The notes below the pieces were generated by a model. The model was not told the DNA's origin. It was given only the letters and a program-made list of their open reading frames with translations, and did no database searches. From Terriglobus sp. TAA 43 (GTDB taxonomy: Bacteria; Acidobacteriota; Terriglobia; Terriglobales; Acidobacteriaceae): a stretch of 41,438 bases of DNA. The number at the start of each line of letters is the position of its first letter. Position 1 is the first letter of the stretch. Of the stretch, positions 25,901 through 34,962 are shown in pieces. Where the stretch lies: NCBI RefSeq assembly GCF_000800015.1, contig NZ_JUGR01000006.1:1-41438 (forward strand). The letters run 5' to 3'. The translations under genes were made by a program, and so were the position numbers.

Positions 25901-26710
25901 ATGCTCAAGCAATACCCCAACCTCTTTCGCGTATTCCAATGTTCCTCTGCGCTGCTCATCGCTCTGTCTGTGACTCCATGCCTTTACGCGAAGGATCCCC
26001 TGAAGATCATCGGTCATCGTGGTGGTGTAGTCGATGATCACCATTCTGAAAACTCCGCTGGAGCCGCCGAAGCGGCTATCCGTCGTGGTTACTGGATGCT
26101 TGAGATTGATCTCGATGAGACCAAAGATGGACATATCGTCGTTCATCACGAGTCATTCCGAGACTTCGGTGTCAACAAGATGGCGGCGGCTCTCACTTGG
26201 AGCGAAATTCAGGGACTCACCTCTAATATCGACCAGTCACACCCGCTCGAGTTCAGTCAGCTCGCCGCGATTTGCAAAGGGAAGGTGCGGTTGATGATCG
26301 ATACCAAACAGCCCGGTCATCCAAAGAGCTATTACGAACAGATGGAGAAGGTTCTCAAGGACAACCATCTGCTGAAGAGTGCCTACTTTATCGGGACGGC
26401 AGAAACGCGTGACTACTTCAAAGGCAAAGCTCGCATCAGTTTGAGCGAGAAGGAACTAGCTAAGAAGCTTGAGGCTGGTGAGAGCCTCTCAAAAGGCTAC
26501 TTCCTCTTCGAGCACGGCACCACGATCAATAAACAGAGCATTGAACTCGCCCAGAAGGCACACGTCCCCGTTGTCGTATCGATCAACGAGTACCATTACG
26601 CATCGCGGCCAGACCCCATGGCAGCGGCGCACGCCGACGTTGAGAAATCGAAGAGGCTTGGCGTAGCGCTATTCCAGATCGATTCTCCCTTCGATATCTG
26701 GCTGCACTAA
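25901..26710 (+). CDS. Glycerophosphodiester phosphodiesterase family protein, exported
   Basis: A protein of 269 residues; AAGGAGAA ends 2 bp before the ATG at 25901. A signal peptide ends near 'VTPCLYA'. The TIM-barrel active site is readable: His39-Arg40 in 'IIGHRGG', Glu50-Asn51 in 'HSENSAG', Glu68 and Asp70 in 'MLEIDLDETKDGHIVVHH', and His83. The enzyme should hydrolyse glycerophosphodiesters to glycerol-3-phosphate and an alcohol in the periplasm. The second half is less canonical ('MIDTKQPGHPKSYYEQMEKV'), so the substrate may differ from GlpQ/UgpQ. It is probably cotranscribed with the TonB receptor upstream. Confidence 0.9.
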   Translation: MLKQYPNLFRVFQCSSALLIALSVTPCLYAKDPLKIIGHRGGVVDDHHSENSAGAAEAAIRRGYWMLEIDLDETKDGHIVVHHESFRDFGVNKMAAALTWSEIQGLTSNIDQSHPLEFSQLAAICKGKVRLMIDTKQPGHPKSYYEQMEKVLKDNHLLKSAYFIGTAETRDYFKGKARISLSEKELAKKLEAGESLSKGYFLFEHGTTINKQSIELAQKAHVPVVVSINEYHYASRPDPMAAAHADVEKSKRLGVALFQIDSPFDIWLH

Positions 26711-27093
26711 CCGTTGCGCCCTTGAAAACATTTCCTCTTGACGAGGCCAGCTTCTACGGTCCATGGATCGCGGCTCATTGGTTCTGCGATACATGGACCG
26801 CTTGTTCTATTGATGCGAGGAACCGAGCGGTTCTTTTCACCTTCGCAACCGTGCGTCAGGCGAACCTGGATTGGAAATGCCTGTGTCCTTTCTAAGTGTC
26901 TGTGAACTATGTCAAGACAGCTTGCCGTCCCTAGAGACATGAAATGCGAGAGCGAGACGTCTTGTTCGGAAAATGCTTTTCTACCGCCATTCCAAAGGCT
27001 CTTGGGGGATCGATTCGAAATCGAAATGTTGCCATAGACCTCCCCAATTCACGGATACATATTTCTGCAATAGCCGAGACGAGGTAATGCTAC
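26711..27093. other. Intergenic, 383 bp, between convergent genes
   Basis: No open frame of protein character and no strong hairpin with a T-run were found, although it separates two convergent genes. Confidence 0.5.
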
Positions 27094-28449
27094 TCAATGA
27101 GTTTCCTTAACAAGTTCGAACGCAAGTCCACGCCAAGCATGATCCCCACCTTCGTACTTCTTACGATTCTGTCTCGCGATCGTCCGGAATAGGCGAAGCG
27201 CGCTCCGATCATCCATGCCAATGGTGTCGTGATCGAGGTGTTCCTGCAACAGTTCGCCGCGGAGAACCTGAACGGCATCTGGATCGAAGAAGGCTGCATT
27301 CATCTCGCAGTTCCCGAAGAGAGAAAAGCGGTGCAGATTACAGGATCCGACGGTAGCCCATTCGTCGTCCACTAGCATCAGTTTGGAGTGAACATGGACC
27401 GATTTGCGGCTCCCATCGAAGCCCATTCCAGCAATACCGGCTAAGGTAAAGTTATCGAAAACAGCAAGTTGTTCCAGAGGTTTGAGAGCAGATGGGACCT
27501 GTAGCTGAGTCTGCATAGAGGCTGCTAGATTAGACGGCATGAGAAGTACCACTTCTACGCCCCGTGTGAGTGCCCGATGCAGACAATCCACGATCTCAGG
27601 CACATCGATCTGTTGGTTTTCAATGTAGATCGAGCGACGCGCAGCGAGGATGGCCGCGCAATACTGTTCGAAGTTTGATCGCTCACCCGATGCAATATCG
27701 TACGGCGCTCCTTCGGCGGCTGCTCGTCCATCAGCATAACGTTGGGAAGGCATTGTTCTTTGTATCTGAACAGCCGCCGTACCTCGTCCAACCGAAATGT
27801 GAGTTGGAAACTGCAAATCCAGTTCGCTACCGATCCCCCAACGTCCTTCCTCGCATAGCCGCTCGCTTGCTTCGTTCCAGCGCTGTACAAAATTGTGATG
27901 GACGTCCACTACAGAAGGACCTGCAAGTTCCACGTAAACGTCATGATTTTGTCCTTCACCGTTGTGACCAGGCGTAACCATCGAGTGTGGATTGAGATTG
28001 ATTCCGCCTACGAAAGCTGCTTCATCCGCAGTGCCTGCATCGATAAGCCAACTCTTTTGATGCTGGCAAAAGCCGGGCTCGGCCCGATCCCAGCGGATCT
28101 TCAAACCAGATCGACGGCGACTCAGGAAGGAGATCTGTGCCGTATCCCCAAAGAACGCGTTTTGTCTAAGCCATGCGGTGTGTTCGTCCGGTCTCCAGAA
28201 GATGATTCGTACATCGATGCCTCGCGCAGCCGCACGATCAAGGACATCGAACGGCGTTCCACGGCCGTCTGGCATTTCGCAAGCTTGCCACAGGAAAGTG
28301 ATGGTTACCCAGACACTCCTTTGAGCCGCCTCAATCATTTCGCAAATACGTCGGAACGCGCGTTCACCGTCAATTAATGGGCTTATCAAATTCCCGGAGC
28401 GGGTCGGATAAGAACCTGTTTGCAAAAAAGGAATCGCGCTATCCGTCAT
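27094..28449 (-). CDS. Phospholipase D / cardiolipin synthase-like protein
   Basis: A protein of 451 residues; the ATG at 28449 ('MTDSAIPFLQTG') is preferred over an in-frame start 96 bp upstream because the extra stretch has no family character. Two HKD motifs are present: His130-Lys132-Asp137 in 'HQKSWLID' and His354-Lys356-Asp361 in 'HSKLMLVD', each followed by a conserved Gly/Asn region ('GGINLNPHS' and 'GSCNLHRFS'). The two copies make a single active site for phosphatidyl transfer or phosphodiester hydrolysis. There is no signal peptide or obvious membrane anchor at the N-terminus, unlike ClsA; it is nearer to ClsB-type or other cytosolic/peripheral enzymes. The substrate is unproven. 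Confidence 0.9.
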   Translation of the reverse strand: MTDSAIPFLQTGSYPTRSGNLISPLIDGERAFRRICEMIEAAQRSVWVTITFLWQACEMPDGRGTPFDVLDRAAARGIDVRIIFWRPDEHTAWLRQNAFFGDTAQISFLSRRRSGLKIRWDRAEPGFCQHQKSWLIDAGTADEAAFVGGINLNPHSMVTPGHNGEGQNHDVYVELAGPSVVDVHHNFVQRWNEASERLCEEGRWGIGSELDLQFPTHISVGRGTAAVQIQRTMPSQRYADGRAAAEGAPYDIASGERSNFEQYCAAILAARRSIYIENQQIDVPEIVDCLHRALTRGVEVVLLMPSNLAASMQTQLQVPSALKPLEQLAVFDNFTLAGIAGMGFDGSRKSVHVHSKLMLVDDEWATVGSCNLHRFSLFGNCEMNAAFFDPDAVQVLRGELLQEHLDHDTIGMDDRSALRLFRTIARQNRKKYEGGDHAWRGLAFELVKETH

Positions 28450-28764
28450 TGGCACACATCCGTAAAGTCTGAGTCTTGTGATTCTCGCGTTGTCGGAATA
28501 CATCCAACCCAAACAATGGTTCCGCACGCCATCTAGTCTCCACATATCTAGGTTTACGGTCGAGATCAGGTTGTGGGGAGATGCTTCTTTGGCGGGTAGC
28601 CTCGATCGTGTATCTCTTGGAACAGTTGTCCTGATGGCACGCGGAACACAACATAATTCAGAACCGTTTCGAACTCCATTGCAGCCCTCAGGCTCTTTAC
28701 CAATAGTGCCTCTAAATCCGGCCTTCCTTCCGGTCAGAGCCCGTAGAATGCAAGACCTTAAGCT
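28450..28764. other. Intergenic, 315 bp
   Basis: It lies between the end of the ADOP permease gene and the start of the phospholipase D-type gene, both on the minus strand. No gene, strong terminator or clear promoter was recognised. Confidence 0.45.
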
Positions 28765-31410
28765 CTACTCTGCGCGCAAGGCATTGACCGGATTTACGGT
28801 CGCTGCTCGACGAGCCGGTATCCCTGCTGCCGCCGCTGCAATCGCTAGCAACATCACGCCCACTTCAATTAGTGTCGCCAGGTCCAGCGGTCTCACACCA
28901 AAGAGATAAGATCGAAGCAGATATCCCGCGCACCATGCTGCGGCCAGTCCAGGCAGTAGACCTAACCCGACCATCAAGCCTGCCTGTTGCATCACCAGCG
29001 TCGCTGCTTTTAGTCGGGTAGATCCCAGCGCCATACGGATCCCGATTTCTCGCGTGCGTCGCGACACTGAATAAGAGAGGACACCGTAGATTCCCACCGC
29101 GGACAACACCAGCGCCGCCATTCCGAAACTTGCCACGAGTCGTATCGCCAACTTCCGCTGTTCGAGCGACTCTGCTACCGCTTCCTCCATCGGCTTCAGA
29201 CTCATCTCTGCCATCCCAGGGGCATCCTTCCTCAACACCCCACGGAGCTCTGCAGCCAGCGCATCTTGTGACAGGTTTGAGCGCACCGCATACTGCGCAG
29301 ACATGTTGAACAACTGCTCAAACATTGATCCCTTGGGCAATTGAAGATTGTTCACATACACCATGGGTTCGTACGGCGCGCCCAAATCTCCACCCTGCAC
29401 TTCATTCTCCACCACGCCTATCACTGTCATCGCCTGTGCAAATGGCAGGTCAGCCTCCGTCTCTCCCTCTTCGCGATGAAAGTGCAGCTGCGATTGCAGC
29501 AGCTGACGGCCGGCGAGATACTTCTTCACGAACGCCTCATTCACCAACACAACGACGCTGGCAGCGTTCTCGTCGCTCTGCGTAAAGCTGCGGCCCTGTA
29601 ACAGGCGAATGCCGCTGGTCTTCACAAAGTTCGTGCCCACCATGCTGTAGAAGGCATTCTCTCCTTTGTGAAAGGGTCTGCCCACGATCTCGGTGGTGCC
29701 GTCGAGGGTCATGTTGTAAGCCGAGAAGGGAAGCGAGGTCTGCATCGTTGCCGACTCAACTCCAGGCAAAGCTTCGAACTTGTGCAGTAGTTCTATCTCC
29801 TGTTGCCGTGAGTGTGTAGGCGATTGCGTCCGGTCGACCGGCACTAGGATCATGGTCGTCACTCCATGCGGATCGAAGCCTAGCTTCACGTTCTCCAGTG
29901 ATTGCATCGTTTTTACGAACAGGCCACTCACCACCAGCAGGATGCATGTCAAAGCCACTTGTATCGCTACCAGCAATCGTGGCAGTTGGGAGCTATGCGT
30001 GACGTTCTTCGTGCTGATCTGAGCATGCCCGGTGCTTCCGCGAGTCGCTCTATAAATCGAAAGCAGGGGAAGCAGTGTGGCGGCGATACCGACCAGCAAC
30101 GCAAGCATAGCCGTTACGGACAGTACGGTTGGACTCACCGCCAGCTCATCGAAGCGTGGATAGGTCTCTCCATACGCACGACGAACCATACCCACGGCTC
30201 CATACGCGATCCACGCGCCAAACGTCGCACCCAATAGCGACACCAGAATGCTCTCCGTCACCATTTGTTGCATCAGTCGCCAGAAGCTTGCGCCTAGGGC
30301 CGATCGCATCTGCATCTCCGGTATTCGGTTTGCGGCACGGCCAATTTGCAGATTCGCGGCATTCGCGCATGCGATCAGCAACAGCACTGCAACACCGCCA
30401 AGCAGCGCGAACAATGGCGTCTCCATATCTCCTACCACCAACTGCTGGTACGAGCGCAACGCGATATGCCGTTCTTTCTCGCCATTCTTTCGTGGGACAT
30501 GTGCAAATACATTCTGCACATCTGCCAACGCCTGCTGTCGCGTCACGCCGGGCTTCAACCGGGCAATCGTCGCCGCATTCTCGATTCCGAATTCATCCTC
30601 GTCTTTCGCGTTCAACGAAATCGGCAAGTAGACGACCACCTCGCCCATCCCTGGAGCCACGGGCGCTCCTGCCGGAAGTACTCCAATTACGGTTCTCAGC
30701 TTGCCAGCCACATAGATCGTCGAGCCCACGACATGGGCGTCTGAATGCATTCGCTCGCGCCAGAAACCTTCGCTCACGACAACATTCAGACCATCGCGAT
30801 CACTTGCGTTGATCAGCCTGCCGAGCTTTGCATTGAGTCCCATCACTCCGAATAAATCTGGCGTGACTTCGACTACGGGTGTCACGCGCGTCTCGCTCCC
30901 GGTACGCACGGGGTGGACCATCGTATTGAACGCTCCCACTCCGGCGAGACTGCGTGCATTGGCCCGCAAAGCGTCGATTGTGCGGTACGACAGTGCCTGG
31001 GGCGACGCAGTCATGCCTTCCGCACCATTCGCGGAGTACACCTGCACGAGTCTTGTTGACTCCGGTAGCGCTACTGGTTTGATAAGAATCGACTCGACGA
31101 TTGCCGCCATGGTCGTTACGAATCCGAGTCCGAGCGCAAGCGTTAAGATCAACGTGATCGTATAGGCAGGAGAGGCGTTCAAGCCGCGGATCGCATAGCG
31201 AATATCCTGAGCCACGCGCTCGAGCCAAACCCATCCCCACACCTCGCGCGCGTTTTCCGCTGCCAGAAGTGCGTTGCCGAACCTCTTCCTAGCCGCGCGC
31301 CGCGCCTCCTCGGGAGGCATGCCCGCTGCAATGTTCTCGTCCGTCTCGATCGCTATATGTTCTTCGAACTCACGCAGCAGATTCTCTCTACGACGACCCC
31401 ATCCAAACAT
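28765..31410 (-). CDS. ADOP-family ABC transporter permease (MacB/FtsX-like)
   Basis: A protein of 881 residues. An N-terminal acidobacterial leader of ~60 residues ('EEHIAIETDENIAAGMPPEE', 'ARRAARKRFGNALLAAE') is typical of the 'acidobacterial duplicated orphan permease' group. Then two permease modules follow, each with a periplasmic MacB-like core and FtsX domain: 'YTITLILTLALGLGFVTTM' starts the first and 'SQLPRLLVAIQVALTCILLV' the second. The FtsX signatures are 'RSALGASFWRLMQQMVTESI' and 'REIGIRMALGSTRLKAA'. It ends in 'NPVNALRAE', as most members do. These permeases lack a linked ATPase; their cargo is unknown. It begins 15 bp after a PadR gene, a standard pairing. Confidence 0.93.
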   Translation of the reverse strand: MFGWGRRRENLLREFEEHIAIETDENIAAGMPPEEARRAARKRFGNALLAAENAREVWGWVWLERVAQDIRYAIRGLNASPAYTITLILTLALGLGFVTTMAAIVESILIKPVALPESTRLVQVYSANGAEGMTASPQALSYRTIDALRANARSLAGVGAFNTMVHPVRTGSETRVTPVVEVTPDLFGVMGLNAKLGRLINASDRDGLNVVVSEGFWRERMHSDAHVVGSTIYVAGKLRTVIGVLPAGAPVAPGMGEVVVYLPISLNAKDEDEFGIENAATIARLKPGVTRQQALADVQNVFAHVPRKNGEKERHIALRSYQQLVVGDMETPLFALLGGVAVLLLIACANAANLQIGRAANRIPEMQMRSALGASFWRLMQQMVTESILVSLLGATFGAWIAYGAVGMVRRAYGETYPRFDELAVSPTVLSVTAMLALLVGIAATLLPLLSIYRATRGSTGHAQISTKNVTHSSQLPRLLVAIQVALTCILLVVSGLFVKTMQSLENVKLGFDPHGVTTMILVPVDRTQSPTHSRQQEIELLHKFEALPGVESATMQTSLPFSAYNMTLDGTTEIVGRPFHKGENAFYSMVGTNFVKTSGIRLLQGRSFTQSDENAASVVVLVNEAFVKKYLAGRQLLQSQLHFHREEGETEADLPFAQAMTVIGVVENEVQGGDLGAPYEPMVYVNNLQLPKGSMFEQLFNMSAQYAVRSNLSQDALAAELRGVLRKDAPGMAEMSLKPMEEAVAESLEQRKLAIRLVASFGMAALVLSAVGIYGVLSYSVSRRTREIGIRMALGSTRLKAATLVMQQAGLMVGLGLLPGLAAAWCAGYLLRSYLFGVRPLDLATLIEVGVMLLAIAAAAAGIPARRAATVNPVNALRAE

Positions 31411-31425
31411 TGCTTTGCACTCCCG

Positions 31426-31785
31426 CTAAGATTTCTCTTCAACGACCGGAGAAAGAACACGCGCAATTGCGGTCGTTAGTCGTTCCCACTTCGATGACTC
31501 GGCCGACAGTTGTTTTCGTCCTTTGGCTGTCAGCTGATAGAACCGTGCCTTGCGATTGTTCTCAGACACGCCGTCCTCAGCTACGATCAGCCCCGACTTC
31601 AGTAATCGCTGCAGAGCCGGATAGAGCGATCCATGCCCAACCTGCAGTACCTCGTCCGAACGCCGCTCGATCGTGCGCGCGATCGCGTGCCCGTGCACTT
31701 TGCCAAAGGCAAGCGTCTGCAGGATCAGCAGGTCCAGAGTGCCCTGCATCAATTCAAGCTGTTCTTTTCGCTCTCTAGTCGTCAT
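31426..31785 (-). CDS. PadR-family transcriptional regulator
   Basis: A protein of 119 residues. The winged helix is clear from '[20 protein letters not shown]', '[20 protein letters not shown]' and '[17 protein letters not shown]', followed by the family strand '[16 protein letters not shown]'. A short C-terminal helix for dimerisation remains, as in the small PadR subfamily s2. It precedes the ADOP permease by 15 bp and presumably represses this two-gene operon, responding to a compound the permease may deal with. A promoter with an inverted repeat lies directly on its start codon. Confidence 0.95.
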   Translation of the reverse strand: MTTRERKEQLELMQGTLDLLILQTLAFGKVHGHAIARTIERRSDEVLQVGHGSLYPALQRLLKSGLIVAEDGVSENNRKARFYQLTAKGRKQLSAESSKWERLTTAIARVLSPVVEEKS

Positions 31786-31822
31786 TCGACCTAAAGCTAC
31801 GGCTGTTCGGGTCGAATGTCAA
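31784..31822 (-). promoter_or_regulatory. padR promoter with overlapping 8-bp inverted repeat; probable leaderless start
   Basis: On the minus strand, TTGACA (31817-31822) and TAGCTT (31794-31799) are 17 bp apart. Transcription should begin about 31785-31788, which is the padR start codon itself (ATG at 31785-31783), so the mRNA is probably leaderless. ATTCGACC (31784-31791) and GGTCGAAT (31810-31817) form a perfect inverted repeat covering the start codon and the edge of the -35, a natural site for PadR autoregulation. Confidence 0.65.
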
Positions 31823-31849
31823 GGGGGATGAGCTCGGTACTTGCGTATT

Positions 31850-31878
31850 GTGACGACCTGATTGGGCCGTCGTATAAC
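31850..31878 (+). promoter_or_regulatory. Candidate promoter for a small RNA
   Basis: GTGACG at 31850-31855 and TATAAC at 31873-31878 are 17 bp apart. The inverted pair ACGAC/GTCGT surrounds the spacer. The -35 is imperfect. No protein start follows downstream on this strand before a strong terminator at 32167. Confidence 0.35.
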
Positions 31879-31884
31879 GCTCGC

Positions 31885-32195
31885 TTAGACCAGAACTTAC
31901 GGACAGTCTTTTGTAGGTGACAGTTGTGGCTTCCATTGCAGTCGGGCCGCTAGAGATGACCGGACAGCGACCGATTCCGGTGCTCTAGAACAGGAATGCA
32001 CGGCCTGCCTAGACAGCTGATCGCAAATCCCTGTTGATGCCCCACACTGAAGGTTTGCGCCGGGGCGTGGGATAGCGGACGGTTACGAAATGCGTCCTGC
32101 GTCCTTGGTAACTATCTAAATGGTGTGCAGTAGATAACACTGATCCAGTAAACAGACCTGGGAGAAGGCGACTCTACGGAGTCGCCTCTTTTTTC
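31885..32195 (+). ncRNA. Possible structured small RNA of about 310 nt
   Basis: A candidate promoter precedes this stretch and an excellent intrinsic terminator ends it, yet no reading frame inside has protein character. A two-part stem lies at 31950-31988: CTAGAG pairs with CTCTAG, and ACCGG (31959-31963) with CCGGT (31977-31981). It does not match what I know of tmRNA, RNase P RNA or SRP RNA, and 6S RNA was considered but not recognised. The limits are inferred from the promoter and terminator, not from a known family. An untranslated relic is an alternative. Confidence 0.3.
32167..32194 (+). terminator. Strong rho-independent terminator
   Basis: GGCGACTC (32167-32174) pairs perfectly with GAGTCGCC (32179-32186) around the tetraloop TACG, with one more A-T pair outside, followed by TCTTTTTT. 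It is the best intrinsic terminator in the window and reads on the plus strand, where no protein gene precedes it. Confidence 0.85.
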
Positions 32196-33111
32196 ATCCA
32201 CAGCTTCTGGGAATCGCGTAATCTCATATCAATCGAGTTGAGGCACTGCAGCACAGACTGCCGAAAAGGCAGCGGGCGTGGAAGCTTTTGACGGGGGATG
32301 ACTCACACCAGGTCTGTGAGAAACCGTACATCCCTCGTACGCTCGGGTCCCTTCATGCCATCGTCCAAGCCTCATGCTTTTGTCTGCCCCTGATCCATCT
32401 TCAGTGATCGACTGTGCCGTAATATCTGGTGGTGTTCGTTTGCTCGGTCCCAAACGAAACGCAAATTTTCCCAGCATGTCCGCGCAAGCATCGTCACGTG
32501 GCCGCCTCCGACTCTCCGCATACTCGGGAGATCCTGATCCCATCGCTTGCAAGAGCGACCTTCGTGGCGAAATATCCAATGCCCCGAACTACGCGGGCAG
32601 AGGCTGGAAGAAACTTAGAATTCATTCCCGCTTGAAATGAACTTCTCGCTTGGGGAACGAGAGGTGGGTGATGCGTCTCGCAAGCGTGTGCGTGGTGAGG
32701 AGTGGATAGCAGACGACAGCGACGCTTACGAAGATCAGCGCGTCGTGCCAAGTGTGTAGGTTTGCCATTCCGAGAAAAATCATTGAGATGCTTTCGAGTT
32801 TGAGGTCTTTCGAAACACCGCTCCCATACACCAAAAGGCATCTCTCTCTTGCTCACCGGAAGGAAATCATCCAGCTCCGGTGGTCGCGTTGAATCATGAT
32901 TTGGACTTATGCAGAACGGCGTCCATCCGTAACTGTCTTTTGTGAACAGACAGGTGTTTCATCTGCAGTGTGACCTTCGGCGAGGAATAGGATGCATCTC
33001 CCTGGCAACATCTTTCGGATATCTGTCCACGACGGGCTGCAATCGAAGACACTTCATCTGGGATGACACTGTGTGAAAGCCTCTCCAGACGGGTTAGATG
33101 TCCGATGCCCT
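32196..33111. other. Gene-poor stretch of about 900 bp
   Basis: Short frames occur on both strands without ribosome sites. The only suggestive one is on the minus strand at 32622-32834, with 'WHDALIFVSVAVVCYPLL' reminiscent of the last helix of a membrane acyltransferase. It is too short and isolated to call. Confidence 0.45.
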
Positions 33112-34710
33112 CTATATCCATGCAAGTGCGATCGCAGCAATCACAGCCAAAACAAAGGCAATCAGGCTCAGGATGCCGAAGAACGCCCAGGAGAATATCT
33201 GGGCCAGACTCGCAATCGGTCCAAGCTTCCAAACATAGACACCGGACGCTCCACCCACGCAAAGAACACAATACGAGAGCAGCAAAAGCGGCGGAATGAT
33301 CCACGCGCCCGCAGAGAGTCGGCTGAATCCCTCGTCCTCTTCTACAAATTCTGCTTGGATCGCCGCCCCTGCGGTTCCGCTCACCAGAAAAGCTAAGATA
33401 TCCGGTCGTGCTTGTTTCGATACGCTCGCGCCATGACCACCGCGATAGTAGAAGACTTCTGAATGCTGACCGAATGGTATCTGGAAGCCCGTATAGCCAG
33501 CTGTGCCAACGTCCCGCATATGGATGCCGCGCAGGGCACTGCAGAGGACGCCTACGGGGAAATCTTTCTGAGCCCTGGCGTTTCGCAACTCGCTAACTTG
33601 GCTCCGGTGCAGATCCCAGTCCCACTGCGCGGGCAGAACGCTTCCGTTCAGTGATACGCGCTTGAACACCATCCCGTTGAGATGACTGATGCTGTATCCG
33701 AACAGATACGTCCCGTAGCTGTGGCCGATGAAGTTGAAGGTTGCCTTCGGATTCTTCGCTAGCTCGGAGCTATATAGATCTTGAAACCAACGCAGCTTCT
33801 TTCGACGGAGAGTTGGAATCAGGAACTGAAGCGCTGAGAAACGCCCATACGTGGGCGGGATTATCTTGGCTCCGGCGAATTGTGATGAGATCAGATTTGA
33901 CAATTTTTCAACCCAATTGTCATTGCTATCCCGGATACCGTGCAGAACGATATAGGTCGACTGGCTCGCATCAAGCACTCGCCCACCATGATTCCGCTCT
34001 TTGAAGTCACCGAGGATTGCTTGCCGGAAGATTGAATACTTTTCGTCATTGCCTGAGTCGTCACGATCGAAGCGCAACAGGCTCCCGTGCGTCGCCTCCA
34101 GTGTCATCTCGAAGCCTTCGAGGAAACCTTCCACGTCAAGGCTGTCATTCCGCTCGACGCGGCGATCGTCGGTACCGCGAATCTGAACGACGATTGGATT
34201 CGCATCGCGCGTACTGAGCTTACGAATCCACCATAGTCGAACATTGGTGACGAAATCCGAGCCGATCATGATGTCCCGAATAAGCCTCGCCCAGGGCAGG
34301 AAGAAGAGCGAAAAGCGTTCATACCAGCGAAGATGTACTCCTCGGTTAAAGGCAGCAAATAGAACGATGCGATGGACCCGGGAAGCCCACTCCTGAGGCT
34401 CTTCGCGATTCTTGGCACTTCCCAAACCACGCAAGTACGCCGCGCGGACAAGAATTCCTCCAAGGCTATTCCCCATCAAGGTGATCTCGTCAAAAGGGCC
34501 TTCCGTGTACCAGCGCGTTTGAATCCGCTGCGCGAGGTCCTCAGCCAGGTCATCGGCGCGCTTCGAGCTCAGCAGGTGAACCCGATGTTCGTAACGCAAT
34601 ATCTGTGGTTTTTCGTTCCAGAGCGGCTCATCGCTGAGGCGTTCCAGCAGGGGGTCAAAGTCAATGGTTGTATGGCCGATGCTGGGGGCAAGGACAATCA
34701 AACGCTTCAT
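33112..34710 (-). CDS. Tandem alpha/beta-hydrolase with C-terminal membrane tail
   Basis: A protein of 532 residues; the start is placed at ATG 34710 ('MKRLIVLAPSIG'), where the first hydrolase strand begins. The frame is open 147 bp further upstream, without family character. Two lipase-like domains follow each other. The first (~1-235) has the nucleophile elbow 'LMGNSLGGILV' with Ser82, with Asp181 and His208 as possible triad members. The second (~250-460) has 'FIGHSYGTYLF' with Ser331 and a later 'GGHGA'. The last ~65 residues hold two membrane helices ('IIPPLLLLSYCVLCVGGASG' and 'FFGILSLIAFVLAVIAAIAL'). There is no signal peptide, so the hydrolases should face the cytosol. I know no described protein with exactly this layout; the function is unknown. 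Confidence 0.75.
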   Translation of the reverse strand: MKRLIVLAPSIGHTTIDFDPLLERLSDEPLWNEKPQILRYEHRVHLLSSKRADDLAEDLAQRIQTRWYTEGPFDEITLMGNSLGGILVRAAYLRGLGSAKNREEPQEWASRVHRIVLFAAFNRGVHLRWYERFSLFFLPWARLIRDIMIGSDFVTNVRLWWIRKLSTRDANPIVVQIRGTDDRRVERNDSLDVEGFLEGFEMTLEATHGSLLRFDRDDSGNDEKYSIFRQAILGDFKERNHGGRVLDASQSTYIVLHGIRDSNDNWVEKLSNLISSQFAGAKIIPPTYGRFSALQFLIPTLRRKKLRWFQDLYSSELAKNPKATFNFIGHSYGTYLFGYSISHLNGMVFKRVSLNGSVLPAQWDWDLHRSQVSELRNARAQKDFPVGVLCSALRGIHMRDVGTAGYTGFQIPFGQHSEVFYYRGGHGASVSKQARPDILAFLVSGTAGAAIQAEFVEEDEGFSRLSAGAWIIPPLLLLSYCVLCVGGASGVYVWKLGPIASLAQIFSWAFFGILSLIAFVLAVIAAIALAWI

Positions 34711-34962
34711 TGAGAACAGACCCGAAGAATGGGATAGACACGGAATGGCAGGAGTGTTGCACGGATGGAGCATCAGCGCAAGAACTTCCCTTCGTTGCCC
34801 ACTCCGATCTCTTCCGATCGCAAGAGCTGGCTGAGAATGGCATGCGTGCGCTTCCACACATTCCTCTGTGTAGTCATCGCTATGTTCTCTGCGTGTGAGG
34901 AAAGATAACTTTTCTTCAGATTCAACCTGCGTGGTCCCGCCCGGACGAAAGCGAAACCGAAT

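Noticed and set aside
28765-31410. Long plus-strand open frames opposite the ADOP permease gene
   Set aside because: Typical shadow frames of a GC-rich gene: Arg/Ser/His rich and lacking any domain.
32622-32834. 70-residue minus-strand frame with 'LHTWHDALIFVSVAVVCYPLL'
   Set aside because: It recalls the last helices of membrane acyltransferases, but the fragment is short, has no start signal and no further acyltransferase sequence around it.
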